Assembly (NCBI RefSeq): GCF_963675165.1
Contig: NC_087383.1
Span: forward strand, 7,104,639-7,168,638
Direction of reading: 5' to 3'
DNA length: 64,000 bases
Source: Halichondria panicea
Taxonomy: Eukaryota > Porifera > Demospongiae > Suberitida > Halichondriidae
The position numbers were made by a program, and so were the translations under genes. Position 1 is the stretch's first letter, and each line of letters begins with the position of its first letter. Positions 10,726 to 22,558 of this stretch are shown piece after piece. The notes under the pieces were generated by a model. The model was not told the origin of the DNA. It did no database searches and saw nothing but the letters and a program-made list of their open reading frames with translations.

Positions 10726-11450
10726 TTAAATAATATTTAACATGATTGTGTGATAAGGAAAATAAACAAAGAAAATTATTAAGCATGACTTAAGCATGGG
10801 GGAGGAGCTGGATGTATGGAAGTGCTGGGATTCTAGCTTTGACTTCTTCCTAAAGTTCCTTTCGCTTTGTTCAAGAGTAGTATAGGAGCCGCTCGTTTGC
10901 TGCAAATTATAGCTTATAGGTGTCTTCCCTTTCGCTTTGTGAGAGTAGTACGAGCCGCTCGTTTCTTGGGAAGTGTGCTGGGCTTGTTTGCTGCAAAACT
11001 GGGGAAGGAGCTGGATGTTTCCTTTTTGTGGGTGGAGCTTCTTGGGGTTTATTCCACGCATGTGTCGAAGCAGCCCACACAGTAGCTGGTAAAGGGTTTT
11101 TGGAGGATAAGGTTTTCCTTTGTTATTTCGGGTTTCCAGTACATAAAAAGACAACCAACGGTCCAATTGTTTGGCAGTGCCAGATGTTAGGAGCGCTTCA
11201 GGTACTGGAACAGTTGGAAAACGCAAATTCCGCTGCTTTATCCAGTCTAAAAAGTTGCGAACAGCCCAAGTAGTAGAGTAATTTGTGTTTTTTGGTGCTT
11301 GTTTTTCTGTGTAGCTGTCTAGGTTTCTTCAGTGGCAGTTTTAAATCGAGATTCAAGTTGAAGTTTTTGTTTCTTTGTCAAAGGACCTGTCAAAGGACCC
11401 TCTTCATCAGAGAACCACCCTTCAGGGGCAACATTAAGTTTAAGGTCCAT
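10726..11450 (-). pseudogene. Crypton-like / DUF3504-type tyrosine-recombinase N-terminal remnant
   Basis: Minus strand. ATG at 11450 starts a short acidic, Lys-rich leader (LNVAPEGWFSDEEG). After a frame change the reading is NYSTTWAVRNFLDWIKQRN, RFPTVPVPEALLTSGTAKQ, LDRWLSFYVLETRNNKGKPY and PPKTLYQLLCGLLRHMRG. This is the helical DNA-binding-like region found in Crypton-type recombinases and in domesticated ZMYM2/QRICH1-type proteins. The catalytic recombinase half does not follow; instead there is Ser/Gln-rich sequence with an internal SGSY duplication. I read it as a truncated, frameshifted mobile-element relic. Confidence 0.6.
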
Positions 11451-11571
11451 TGAGTAGCCTACACCTAGTCTAGTAGAACTCATTCTCTACTCTACTTGTT
11501 CTTTGTATGGCTAATAGCTACATGTAATAATAAATTCAAAATTGCTGTCAATAGCAACATGCAAGAAAACA

Positions 11572-11685
11572 GTTATAGACCAATCACACGGTTTGTATGG
11601 ATATACAGTGCATTCAAACCTCGGGCAAAGCCCTCGGGCATCATGCACTGTATATTCCATACAAACCTTGTGATTAGTCTATAAC
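11572..11685. repeat. 114-bp hairpin MITE
   Basis: Arms GTTATAGACCAATCACA and TGTGATTAGTCTATAAC continue inward through TTTGTATGGATATACAGTGC and its complement. The loop holds a smaller CCTCGGGC...GCCCTCGGGC feature. It is a near-perfect stem over about 43 bp. Confidence 0.75.
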
Positions 11686-11689
11686 TATA

Positions 11690-13530
11690 ACATATAGAAC
11701 AAACAATAACATGATCTTGGTTTTGACATCTATATACACTTTATATAATACATCTACATACAACTTTGTATATGCATGATTGTATAAGCATTCTCAGCAC
11801 ATTCCTAGCTTTTGTCATCGTATAACTATTGAGTATATTAATAGTACAAGCTTTGCAGTGAACTTAGATTCTCAAAAATTGTTGAGTGTCTTGAGGTATT
11901 TCACATCCGTATCACCTTGTTTGCTTTTATCGGGACCTCATAGGCTATTTTTGGCTTTCTCCATCGAAACTTGACACTGTTACTAGCATAATTATTTGTC
12001 GAGACAAAAAAGAGGTATAATTTTGTATTAGTTTTGTATTGCTTGCTTTGAATTTCAGGTACGGAAATAACTTCGATGCAGTATACTCTTGGTTTGAACA
12101 CAGTTTAGAGAATCCTTTTACGTCACTGTTTGCTCTTATAATTATATAGACTATAGCTAGTACTCACGTTCCAGAAGTTTGAGTTGCACTGAGTGCATGC
12201 AATATTGTAGTGTGTAAAGAACGCTGGATGGTTATCGGGATTTTCCTGTTTAACTTGTAACGTGCATGTGGTAGTGGCCGGTGCATGCCTGAGATAATTA
12301 TGTTCATTGGCGATCCTAGTTGTAGAAACTGGTAACATAAATGTATTAGCTATACTTGAGAACTCTTATGTACCTACTTATTTTTTCATTCCGATTCGGA
12401 ACGTTATATCTCATGGTTTTGCATGGGCTATCGTCAATTGCTCAGCTGTTAGCGATTGTTCCTTCACATTGCTCTCACATTCAACAGTTACAATGTCTAT
12501 ACGGGAATTTGTTCTTTTGAAAGCACTTTGAACTCTGCTTTGGCATGCACGAGCATGTATAATGGGTTTCCTGTAATAAGCCTAACTGCTATTTGCATAA
12601 CAGGTTTGCGAGAAAGTAAAATAATGTATGATGTACCACTCAGCATTATCATGGGAAATAGAAGTTATGCATACCTGATCTGACTGTATGAATGATGCAT
12701 GCTGATATCAATTTCAGTTGTGCATAATTATACTCAGACATGAACAAGCTAGTTGGTAGCTTATAAGTTAAAAATTTTAAATGCCCATGCATGGCTAGTA
12801 TTCTACAGATATAATAGTTGTTATACAAATCATCGTAAGCAGGTCTTTATGCAATGGACAACCATGCACGGGAATGAGTTGTCAGGACGGATTGTCACTA
12901 TACATATATATAGTGCCAATACAGAACTTTAACAATAATACTGTGCAAATAGTGTGCTACAAGGAGAAGGGGGAGCCCCAAGGCTGTCAGCCTGATGAGA
13001 TATTTTCTTTTTCTTATTATTCTCTTTCAAATTTTAGTACGTAGCGGTGGTGTTCAGTCTGTCAATTATCAGTGATGATTTTGAAATTATCATTTTGTAG
13101 CTATATCGAACCATTCGTACTTATTATCATAATTATGCATGTGCTATTAATTAACGTGTGCCTGGCCAATTGTAGATTCGATCTAACATGCAGTGGTAAT
13201 ATCGGGATCTTTAAATCACACAAAAGAGTATAATTATAGCCTCGATCCCTATAGTTGTTCACCTATTATAACTATATATAAGAGCGAAAACTCGGCCTGG
13301 GATCGAGGCTACAATGTGCTGGGCTTAATATAAAGACATCAAAAATCTATTTGTAGTTGTATACTACATGATATAGCATTACCTGAGGTATAGCCTCATT
13401 CCCAGCCTCGTTATCTCTATTTCAACATTGTTATAAATCGGCCCGGGACCACATTACAGAAAGTCCTCTATAATAATTATATTTAGTGCCGAAAGATAAA
13501 GTACTCCTCCATGCATGCCATGCCTAGTGG
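11690..13530. other. Gene-free AT-rich stretch
   Basis: No coding region is supported. The area around 13231-13315 has an AGCCTCGATCCC...GGGATCGAGGCT inverted pair of the dispersed family described under findings. The rest shows no recognisable structure. Confidence 0.4.
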
Positions 13531-13867
13531 CTATAGAGTAAGGCATCTATATTCAGACACAATGCATGTTCAGACACTCATTCTGAGGAAACAAGCAGTG
13601 ATAAAAAATTTTCTTTTGCACCATCTGATCAAGCATGTGTTACTATGAATGTATGCAAAAAAAATTGATAAATATCAACTACTAAGTCTTCAAGTGCTGA
13701 AAATGTGCTAGTGTCTGATAAACGGTAAGAATAGACAAAAAAATCGATCATCAGACACAACCTACCGTTTCTTCTGTAGGGGGATATGCTGAGAGTCACA
13801 TAGTAATTATGTAAGGACAATAACTAAACAATAAAACCCCCAAGTTGGAGTTGCAAAACGCTTGTAT

Positions 13868-14098
13868 GTCCATGCAGCAATTATTTCTGCTGAGTCAGTC
13901 GCATATCAATGATCAGACAGCAAATAGGATCAAAGGTCAAATGTCATCGGCATCCACGTACACGCCCACTAATAACATTTGACCTTTGACCCTAGTTGCG
14001 TGGGATGACAAGAACATTTGACCTTTGACCTCATTTTCTGTCTGATCATTGATATGCGAGTGACTCAGCAGAAATAATTGCTGCATGGACATACATAA
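13868..14098. mobile_element. Nested fold-back insertion in the left arm
   Basis: The ends TGTCCATGCAGCAATTATTT and the complement AAATAATTGCTGCATGGACA enclose further inverted pairs (ATATCAATGATCAGACAG and CTGTCTGATCATTGATAT). Three ACATTTGACCTTTGACC-type copies lie inside. The homologous position in the right arm (about 15040) reads GGCGTTCCATACATACAAGC without the insert, giving an empty site. The exact target duplication is unclear because of local ATTA changes. Confidence 0.75.
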
Positions 14099-14324
14099 TT
14101 ATGGAACGCCGTTTGCCACAAAATTCAGGCAGAATGTGAGAGGCGTGTGCATCCAATATAAAATTGATTTTTGAAGATCGATTTTTAATAATTGATTTTT
14201 TACAGTTGATTTTCGATTTACACGTGAACGATCTTTGACAATCAATCTGATAATCGATTATTGAAATTCAATTTTTGATAATCGATTTTTGATAATCGAT
14301 TTTTGATAATCGATTATTGAAATT

Positions 14325-14378
14325 CCCAGCCCACCTCAGAGCATAATCGATTTTAGAACTGCTCTGAGGTGGGCTGGG
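14325..14378. repeat. Perfect 18-bp GC-rich hairpin
   Basis: CCCAGCCCACCTCAGAGC (14325-14342) and its exact complement (14361-14378) are separated by an 18-nt loop that contains ATCGATTTT. It stands out against very AT-rich surroundings. Confidence 0.85.
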
Positions 14379-16134
14379 GGGGCCCCTGTCTAAAGCTGTA
14401 TCACGTGAGACTATCCTTAGAGCATTGAAGAAGCCACTATTCATGACTTCTATATTCTATCTGGAATCACCAAACTCTTTCTCAGCTCTCTAAGCACACA
14501 CAAGATGGCCAAATAAAACAGTGCTGGCGAGAAAGCATACAAAAATGGGTGCACGAAGGAACTAAATAAGATAACATCAACTGAACAGTTCTAAAATTAA
14601 TGATTTTTACTGTGACTTATGGCCCTTCTTTTTAATGGTTCCAAAAAACAATAATGTTTCGCTTTTGCGTTATAGTCTATCATGTGAGATAGCTAACCAA
14701 GCCAAGCTTTGATTCCAGGCCGCGGAAAGGAGTTTATGCATGTTCTGAGTTTCAAGGGCGGCCTAACTGTAGCCATTTTAATCGGCCTGGATTCGAGGCT
14801 AGTATCACGATTTTTGTAATCGATTTTCAAAAATCAATTATCAAAAATCGAATTTCAATAATCGATTATCAAAAATCGATTGTCAAAAATCGATTATCAG
14901 ATCGATTGTCAAAGATCGTTCACGTGTAAATCGAAAATAAACTGTAAAAAATTGATTATTAAAAATCGATCTTCAAAAATCGATCTTAGTTATATTGGAG
15001 CACACACCTATCACATTCTGCCTGAATTTTGTCGCAAACGGCGTTCCATACATACAAGCGTTTTGCAACTCCAACTTTGGGGGTTTTATTGTTTAGTTAT
15101 TGTCCTTACATAATTACTATGTGACTCTCAGCATATCCCCCTACAGAAGAAACGGTAGGTTGTGTCTGATGATTGATTTTTTTGTCTGTTCTTACCGTTT
15201 ATCAGACACTAGCACATTTTCAGCTCTTGAAGACTTAGTAGTTGATATTAATTTTATCAATTCTTTTTTGCATAGATTCATAGTAACACATGCTTGATCA
15301 GATGGTGCAAAAGAAAAATTTTTATCACTGCTTGTTTCCTCAGAATGAGTGTCTGAACATGCATTGTGTCTGAATATAGATGCCTTACTCTAGTATAATT
15401 ATTATAGTGCTTATACAGTACATATCTTGTAATAACTAATAATAAGATGTGAGATTATGTATAGGTCAACCAGACTCTGATCATGATCATGAGGGTTATA
15501 TTATGCTAATTTAGTGCCCTATTATTCTCAATTATGCTAGTTCCTATAATTATAGAAGTCTCCCTATATCAAAAAAATAATTATGCTCATAATTAATTTA
15601 TTGATATAATTTGCGAAGCCCTAATCACATGACGGCAATAATTAGTATAATTATAATTATATAATTATAGGGATGAGAATGACCATAAGCTAACTATAAT
15701 ACGTAAAGCTGTAATACATTATTTTTACACCTGCCCAGACTAGCTATGTATTGAAACATCGAGAGGTAACTGCATTGTCCCTATAAGCTTTATTGGAGTT
15801 TTCTTTATTATAGAGGTTCCATGCACTGACATGTCAGTACTATATATAGTTAAGTCTGACTTGCTTTCCAACCTCAATCTAATAATCGTGTTCATTTATT
15901 ACTTTGGTTTCTTTGTCAACCATCACTTTGATTATAATGTCAATTGTTAAATTCAAATGAACTACAAAAATTATGTATTGATTATAAATACCAAGTGCAT
16001 GCTTAGAAAATATAAAAACTCTATTTTTATGAGACACAATAAACACAATAAAAATACTATAATTATTCTATAATTATTAATTTTATGAAGCTATTTGCAA
16101 ACTAAATGAATTGTGAGTATCAAACATTCTACAG

Positions 16135-16680
16135 AGAGTTACTTGAGCAACTGTTCCTGTACACCTCTCCACACGTGACAATGTCATTAGACAGTGATAC
16201 CTCCTGTACAATATATATGGAGACAATCAGCATTAGTTTAATATTATTATACTACACTGTCATACACTAGTACAGTCTATAGCATGTACCCAACACAAGA
16301 CACTAATGCATGCATGTTTGGACATCACTAAAATTAATCTTGATTATACTCACATTGAGTCAAGTTTTGCTGAGAAAGGATCGTGTCTTTTCCAGAGAAT
16401 CAAGCATTCAGTCATGACTACTTGAGTTTCATTCTTATGGTACAACTTATTCACATCGGCCTGTTCTGCAGGAGTTAGCTAGTCCCATTGCATTCGCATA
16501 GATTTTTGACCCGTCAAAATATTCAGCCAGGTAGGAATTATCAGAGTCCCCTATTTCACTGTTGAGCTGCTCGTCAGTCAGACTGTATCTGCTCACTCTA
16601 TAGACCTTTCGCCAATAATTATTATGATCTGAACATACCAAGTGATAGGCCTTATCTAAAGCTACGTAATGCACCTCTTA
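16135..16680 (-). pseudogene. Broken duplicate of the Death-domain exons
   Basis: Minus-strand copy of the last two exons of the ankyrin-ROCO-Death gene (22502-23059). It keeps [21 protein letters not shown] 4-bp TAGC insertion then shifts the frame at the point equal to GLTPAEQ, and the segment coding [20 protein letters not shown] is deleted. A last-exon equivalent at about 16140-16222 begins EVSLSND after the acceptor ATTGTACAG and ends at a TAG. The copy cannot fold as a Death domain. Confidence 0.85.
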
Positions 16681-16744
16681 GAGAAAAGTCGAAAGTCTCT
16701 TATCAATCATGCACCCTTGTTTTGTTGACTGTATTAATGCAGAG

Positions 16745-17163
16745 AAGGGCCGTAGATAGCGTAGGTTTGCATGGGTGGCAAAAATATCAGCTGAACATTT
16801 TTACTAAAAAAAAATGGTCAACTGTTTTTCATATCCTTTGAGTATGGCAACTTGTAACTTGCTGTGGCACCAACTTAGCTATTCATGGAGCAACTGAAAC
16901 AAGGTAGCTTGTACTAAGAAGATGCTCCTGCTTCCCAGAGGCGTAGTAGTGGAGCTCTAAATATCAGTATAAAAGGTCCGATCACTTTTTCTCGGCAGTT
17001 ATTATAAGCAAGCGCTTTAGATAGCCCTGCCTATACACTTCAATATCAATACATGTAAGGCATGTGCAGATGAATGTTTCACAGTATACTTCTGGCAGAT
17101 CTACAGATCTAGAATGCCAGGGAGGCAACTGCCACTCCTGCCCCCCCCCCTGTCTACGGCCCT
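16745..17163. mobile_element. Short TIR element ending GGGCCGTAGA
   Basis: Left end AAGGGCCGTAGA and right end TCTACGGCCCT are flanked by GCAGAG on each side (16739-16744, 17164-17169). No transposase is present. Part of the interior resembles the AGGTCAACTGTT tract of the 5517 MITE family. Confidence 0.6.
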
Positions 17164-17553
17164 GCAGAGTTAGAGGGTACACTGTAAAAAATTATGTGTG
17201 TGGTTTCACGCAGAGTGCATTGTGTGACTATAATAATTATTGTGGCAAATGTGTGTGCATTTTTTCCTGATATTTGCCATACTAATTATAAATATATATA
17301 GTCATGCACTTGTGTGATAACCATGCACACATTATACAGTGTATACTATATACACAATATTTTTATGTGCATGTGATCATTCATAGGGTCTTTTAGTTTA
17401 TCGAAGGTGCATGTCACTGTACGTAGTATCAATTTATTATTCGTTAATAACAGTTCATTTCCTCCTCCCCACACACCTACTGTCATGGAGATGTAGTGAT
17501 CCCCCTTTCCGCGGGTATACTTTTATCATTGTGCAATAACTAGCCCATGCACT

Positions 17554-17593
17554 CAATTATAATGACTGAACATTGGTTCAGTCATTATAATTG
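17554..17593. repeat. Perfect 18-bp hairpin, 4-nt loop
   Basis: CAATTATAATGACTGAAC and its exact complement are separated by ATTG. The tight loop suggests a cruciform- or hairpin-forming relic. No terminator or regulatory role is implied. Confidence 0.85.
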
Positions 17594-19149
17594 TGAACTT
17601 GGCCTATAACCATGACGAATATGGAGTCTCAACAGATCAGAAGCAAAACAATGAGTCAGTTAAGTTTTGTATGTATCTTGTTTAGTATTTCCACATGCAC
17701 ATGCACGTCCCCACAGAAGTGACAGTTGGAAATGTCAGCAACGTAGCTATAATTATACCCGGCCATGCACTGTCTTTGATACTATACACTGCAAAAACAC
17801 TTTTGTTATTGTGACACAGTTTGCTACCGGCACAAAATGTTATCTTGACAAAACGTTTGTCAATTTCCTGCAATTATTGTTATAACGACAAATCATAGTT
17901 TATTTAACTATTAATATAGTTTATCTAACTATTAATATTTGTTATTATAATGGTAGATTGTTATTTGAACACATGTGTTGTCATTTTGTCGAAGCGTTGT
18001 TGATCTCACATTTAGTGGAAGTTACCGTTCATTGTCAAATTAACATTGATGTGTGACAATAACAAATTATAAAGTTACAGCTAGAACTCTACTAAAAGAT
18101 ACGTGCAAGTTTGCATCACTGATTTCAACCTACTCAACCTATATACTCGATTACCCTAGCTCGTAATAAATTGTCTACACTGAAACATCTCAGTTGCCCT
18201 GATGCTTATATCTTTGCATGCTCATGTTCAATTGTGTATGTAGCAATTGGAGACTTGTGACTGGGCATGGTAAGTTACAGTGGCAGTGAAGAAGTCAGGA
18301 GCCTCCAGAGTCTTCAGTGCAGTGCATTGCAGGCAGCCTTCTCTCTAGCCTCCTTCACATGCACAAGGCCTGGCCTGAAGAGCGGCCTGGGATCGAGGCT
18401 ACCTTCTCTCTAGCCTCACTCTAGCTAGTCTCGAGGCCAGATTCTGATAAGGAGAGTTTGGCCTCGAGACTATAATTATAAGCTGGAACTATAGGTGTGG
18501 CATGAGGGGGCGTTCAGGAATAACAGGGCAAGGCCTCAAACATACTTAGCACATGGTGCTTGCAGCTGCACCAGACTGCAGCTGCTAATGCAGCTTTATA
18601 TCATCACTGACTGCATGCCTGTACCCCTGGCCCTGGGCTACCATGTTCCATGTACACCAGCTAGGATCTAGGAGTCAAGAGTCACCTGCATCTGCAGCTT
18701 GAAAGAAAAGACAATTGCAAGTTAGTCAGTGCTCATTGCTAAACTCAACTTATTGCCCAATACTCTCTTTCAGATTTTCCACCATCTCAAAGAAAAAAGT
18801 TAAGTTCCATTGCATGCTGTTGGCGCATGGCATGTACATGATCCCAAAACTCTCTGAATTCACAGTTTACAAATCACTGCTATATACCGTATTGGCGTAT
18901 AACTCCACCATGTACCAGCTTCAAAGAAAAAGGATTTAAGTTATGTTGCTCATTGCTAAATAAATGTGTTTACGTGTTTCTTCCAGCTGCAGATTTTACC
19001 GTACCTCGGCCCCATGCACAATGTGTACCAGCTAGGAGTCTACTTAACCACCTTCATCGACTTCAAAGAAACGACTTGCAAGTTATGTCAGATTCCATAA
19101 AACTATATAGCTAGCTAGAGGGCAACTGTCCCTGGTTTCGACCTTCATC

Positions 19150-20955
19150 TGTAGCATACTGATTTACGAGTTTGTGTCTTCATGTGTCAGTTACACTGGT
19201 TTCGACTGGTCAACTTCGTCCATGGGGTGATAGCTAGTATACTGATTTACGAGTTTGTGTGTATGTGTCCTCATGTGTCAGTTACACTGGTTTCGACTGG
19301 TCAACTTCGTTCATGGGGTGATAGCTAGCATACTGATTTACGAGTTTGTGTGTATGTGTCCTCACGTGTCAGTTACACTGGTTTCGACTGGTCAACTTCG
19401 TCCATGGGGTGATAGCTAGCATTGTAATTTACCAGTTTGTGTGTATGTGTCCTCACGCGTCAGTTACACTGGTTTCGACTGGTCAACTTCGTCCATGGGG
19501 TGATAGCTAGCATTGTAATTTACCAGTTTGTGTGTATGTGTCCTCACGCGTCAGTTACACTGGTTTCGACTGGTCAACTTCGTCCATGGGGTGATAGCTA
19601 GCATTGTAATTTACCAGTTTGTGTGTATGTGTCCTCACGTGTCAGTTACACTGGTTTCGACTGGTCAACTTCGTCCATGGGGTGATAGCTAGCATTGTAA
19701 TTTACCAGTTTGTGTGTATGTGTCCTCATGCGTCAGTTACACTGGTTTCGACTGGTCAACTTCGTCCATGGGGTGATAGCTAGCATACTGATTTACGAGT
19801 TTGTGTGTATGTGTCCTCACGTGTCAGTTACACTGGTTTCGACTGGTCAACTTCGTCCATGGGGTGATAGCTAGCATACTGATTTACGAGTTTGTGTGTA
19901 TGTGTCCTCATGTGTCAGTTACACTGGTTTCGACTGGCCAACTTCGTCCATGGGGTGATAGCTAGTATACTGATTTACGAGTTTGTGTGTATGTGTCCTC
20001 ATGTGTCAGTTACACTGGTTTCGACTGGTCAACTTCGTCCATGGGGTGATAGCTAGCATTGTAATTTACCAGTTTGTGTGTATGTGTCCTCATGCGTCAG
20101 TTACACTGGTTTCGACTGTCAACTTCGTCCATGGGGTGATAGCTAGCATACTGATTTACCAGTTTGTGTGTATGTGTCCTCATGTGTCAGTTACACTGGT
20201 TTCGACTGGTCAACTTCGTCCATGGGGTGATAGCTAGCATACTGATTTACCAGTTTGTGTGTATGTGTCCTCATGCGTCAGTTACACTGGTTTCGACTGG
20301 TCAACTTCGTCCATGGGGTGATAGCTAGCATTGTAATTTACCACTTTGTGTGTATGTATCCTCACGCGTCAGTTACACTGGTTTCGACTGGTCAACTTCG
20401 TCCATGGGGTGATAGCTAGCATACTGATTTACCAGTTTGTGTGTATGTGTCCTCATGCGTCAGTTACACTGGTTTCGACTGGTCAACTTCGTCCATGGGG
20501 TGATAGCTAGCATTGTAATTTACCAGTTTGTGTGTATGTATCCTCACGCGTCAGTTACACTGGTTTCGACTGGTCAACTTCGTCCATGGGGTGATAGCTA
20601 GCATACTGATTTACGAGTTTGTGTGTATGTGTGTCCTCACGTGTCAGTTACACTGGTTTCGACTGGTCAACTTCGTCCATGGGGTGATAGCTAGCATACT
20701 GATTTACGAGTTTGTGTGTATGTGTCCTCATGTGTCAGTTACACCGGTTTCGACTGGTCAACTTCGTCCATGGGGTGATAGCTAGTATACTGATTTACGA
20801 TTTTGTGTGTATGTGTCCTCACGTGTCAGTTACACTGGTTTCGACTGGTCAACTTCGTCCATGGGGTGATAGCTATAGCATACTGATTTACGAGTTTGTG
20901 TGTATATGTGTCCTCACGTGTCAGTTACACTGGTCAACTTCGTCCATGGGGGTGA
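19150..20955. repeat. 91-bp tandem satellite, about 20 copies
   Basis: The unit contains GTTACACTGGTTTCGACTGG, TCAACTTCGTCCATGGGGTG and ATAGCTAGCAT. TTACACTGG recurs at 19191, 19282, 19373 and onward at 91-bp steps to about 20925. Two sub-types alternate: ATACTGATTTACGAG and ATTGTAATTTACCAG. Because 91 is not a multiple of three, the open frames across it have no conserved frame and are not taken as coding. Confidence 0.95.
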
Positions 20956-21026
20956 TAGCTTATACTATTTACATTTTGCACTACATAATTATGTGTTGGT
21001 AACTATAGTGACTTCAATCTTTTGTT

Positions 21027-21133
21027 CTGTAGGGGCTTATTGTGACGAAAATGATCTGAGGGATGTAGCGTTCATGAAACCAAACGAAACGCCTGCAGTT
21101 CACTGTACTGGAATTTCAAGAAACGCTAAGTGA
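21027..21133 (+). CDS. Possible terminal exon inside the CACTG element
   Basis: After an acceptor-like TTTTGTTCTGTAG the frame reads GAYCDENDLRDVAFMKPNE, then TPAVHCTGISRNAK and a TGA. The composition looks coding, but no family is recognised and no matching upstream exon was found. It could be a captured host exon or part of a lost transposase. Confidence 0.25.
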
Positions 21134-21769
21134 TGAACACTAAAAACAATTTACTGACAGAAGAAATGTATTGTGCTGCATGTCATGTGATCCAGTGATC
21201 TTATTCTATCATAAACTCATTGTTCTAATACCGTTTGACCTTCTGCATGTGCGTACGTGCGCGAGAAAACAACTAATTAAATGACAAAGGTATAGTGTTA
21301 ATTTAACAAAGAAATTCACTTTATAGCAGTGTTAATTCAGCATTCACTTTGCTATTTTGACATAGAAGTGCAATAAATTGGTGAAATTCAGATGACATAA
21401 TACTTTGTTGTTTTGACATCATTTCTTTGCTTGAATGACAAAACTTTGTAGGTTGTTTTACCTTTGTCATTCTAACAAATATTATTCTGTCATGTGAGAT
21501 TCATCACCGGGACAAACTTTTGTTTGTTAAATTAACAAAAGTGTTTTTGCAGTGATATATAATAATTATTATAGTTAAGATCTACATGCATGCATGCATG
21601 CCCATGGGGAAAGTATCTCACTGTGTCAGGAAAGGTAAATATTATACAATATGTGTGCATATCATGTGACTTGCGTTGTGAAGCAAATTAAACTTTTTGT
21701 GTTGTAACTTCGAGGGAAACGTTACGGTATTATTTTGGTAAGGTATATTAATTTTGTAGAATAGGTATA

Positions 21770-22025
21770 CAGTGGAACCACTGTTAACAACCACCACTGA
21801 ATAATATATAATAAATTTATTATTAAAGGCCAGTTACCATGCATGCAGGCACCCTTGCAGGTCATGCATGCATGTACTTGTATACATGCAGCTGCCTTAA
21901 ATAAATTGTTAGTCCTGTTAAACAAAATCCCGGGCCAACTTAAATTGTTATACATCTTCTAGATCGTTTGTATAATTATAGAGAGTATATATAATGTCCA
22001 TTGTCCCTTTATAGAGGATCCACTG
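21770..22025. mobile_element. pogo-like MITE (256 bp)
   Basis: Ends CAGTGGAACCACTGTTAAC and GAGGATCCACTG, with TA on each side. It is the same general type as 10053-10342 but a different sequence family. Non-coding. Confidence 0.6.
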
Positions 22026-22501
22026 TATAATTATTATATATAAATAGTACTATCGAATATTCCCCCATGCACACACACGTATATAGTTAGCAATGTCTCA
22101 CACAGGGAATATATTTAAATTTCCTGCTATACAGCTGTGCTGCTACAGTGCAGCCCTTTAAAATCTGCACATTTCCTGAAAAATGGCAGGTGTCCTGCAA
22201 CCTACTTACAAAGGATAGTGCACGTTTCCTGTACAGTTTCTTTTACTATTCCTGAAGAAGTCAGGACATAATTATGTGTAACATTCATAAAGGACAGGAA
22301 ATTTTACATGTGTGTTCATTTCTTGCTATCACTAATGTCAATAATACAAATGAACTACAAAACAATGAATAGTATATAATTATACTGAGAGCATAGAAAG
22401 TGTAAACTTGAAACGTATTAAATTAGAGACACAAGCTAGGAACCAATACTTATTGTTTTCGCTATATTTATGAAGCTACGTACGTAAAATAAAATTATTA
22501 T

Positions 22502-22558
22502 CTACAGAGAGTTACTATAAACTCTTCCTGGACCAATATCACCAGACAGTGACACCTC
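22502..22558 (-). CDS. Terminal exon of the ROCO-Death gene
   Basis: After acceptor [28 protein letters not shown], then TAG at 22504-22502. The equivalent exon also exists in the broken copy near 16.2 kb, which supports the boundary. Confidence 0.75.
   Translation of the reverse strand, partial: EVSLSGDIGPGRVYSNSL

Larger units (their letters stand above)
13534..15392. mobile_element. Long-TIR DNA element (1.86 kb) with ATCGATT-rich arms
   Basis: Inverted arms of about 330 bp (13534 to about 13865 and about 15055 to 15392) start GAGTAAGGCATCTATATTCA just inside flanking TA. Inner arms at about 14160-14330 and 14810-15000 are made of repeated AATCGATTTTTGATAATCG-type units in opposite orientation. 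The short open frames in both arms are mirror copies and unlikely to be coding. There is no transposase. A fold-back element is nested in the left arm (13868-14098), and a perfect hairpin lies at 14325-14378. Confidence 0.8.
17787..21554. mobile_element. CACTG-ended DNA transposon (3.77 kb)
   Basis: The termini CACTGCAAAAACACTTTTGT and the complement ACAAAAGTGTTTTTGCAGTG are flanked by ATA on both sides, a 3-bp target duplication. Sub-terminal zones carry repeats such as TTGTCATTT, TGTCAATT and TTAACAAA. The inside holds the 91-bp satellite (19150-20955) and one exon-like frame (21027-21131). CACTG ends and a 2-3-bp duplication fit the CACTA/CMC supergroup, but no transposase is recognised, so this is a tentative class. 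Confidence 0.75.

Noticed and set aside
13629-15297. Nearly identical open frames (about 63 codons) in both arms of the 13.5-15.4 kb element
   Set aside because: They are mirror copies within inverted terminal repeats, without domain resemblance or start context.
19983-21002. Overlapping open frames of 77-96 codons in the 91-bp satellite
   Set aside because: The unit length is not a multiple of three and the frame changes from unit to unit; open stretches follow from the absence of stops in some frames.
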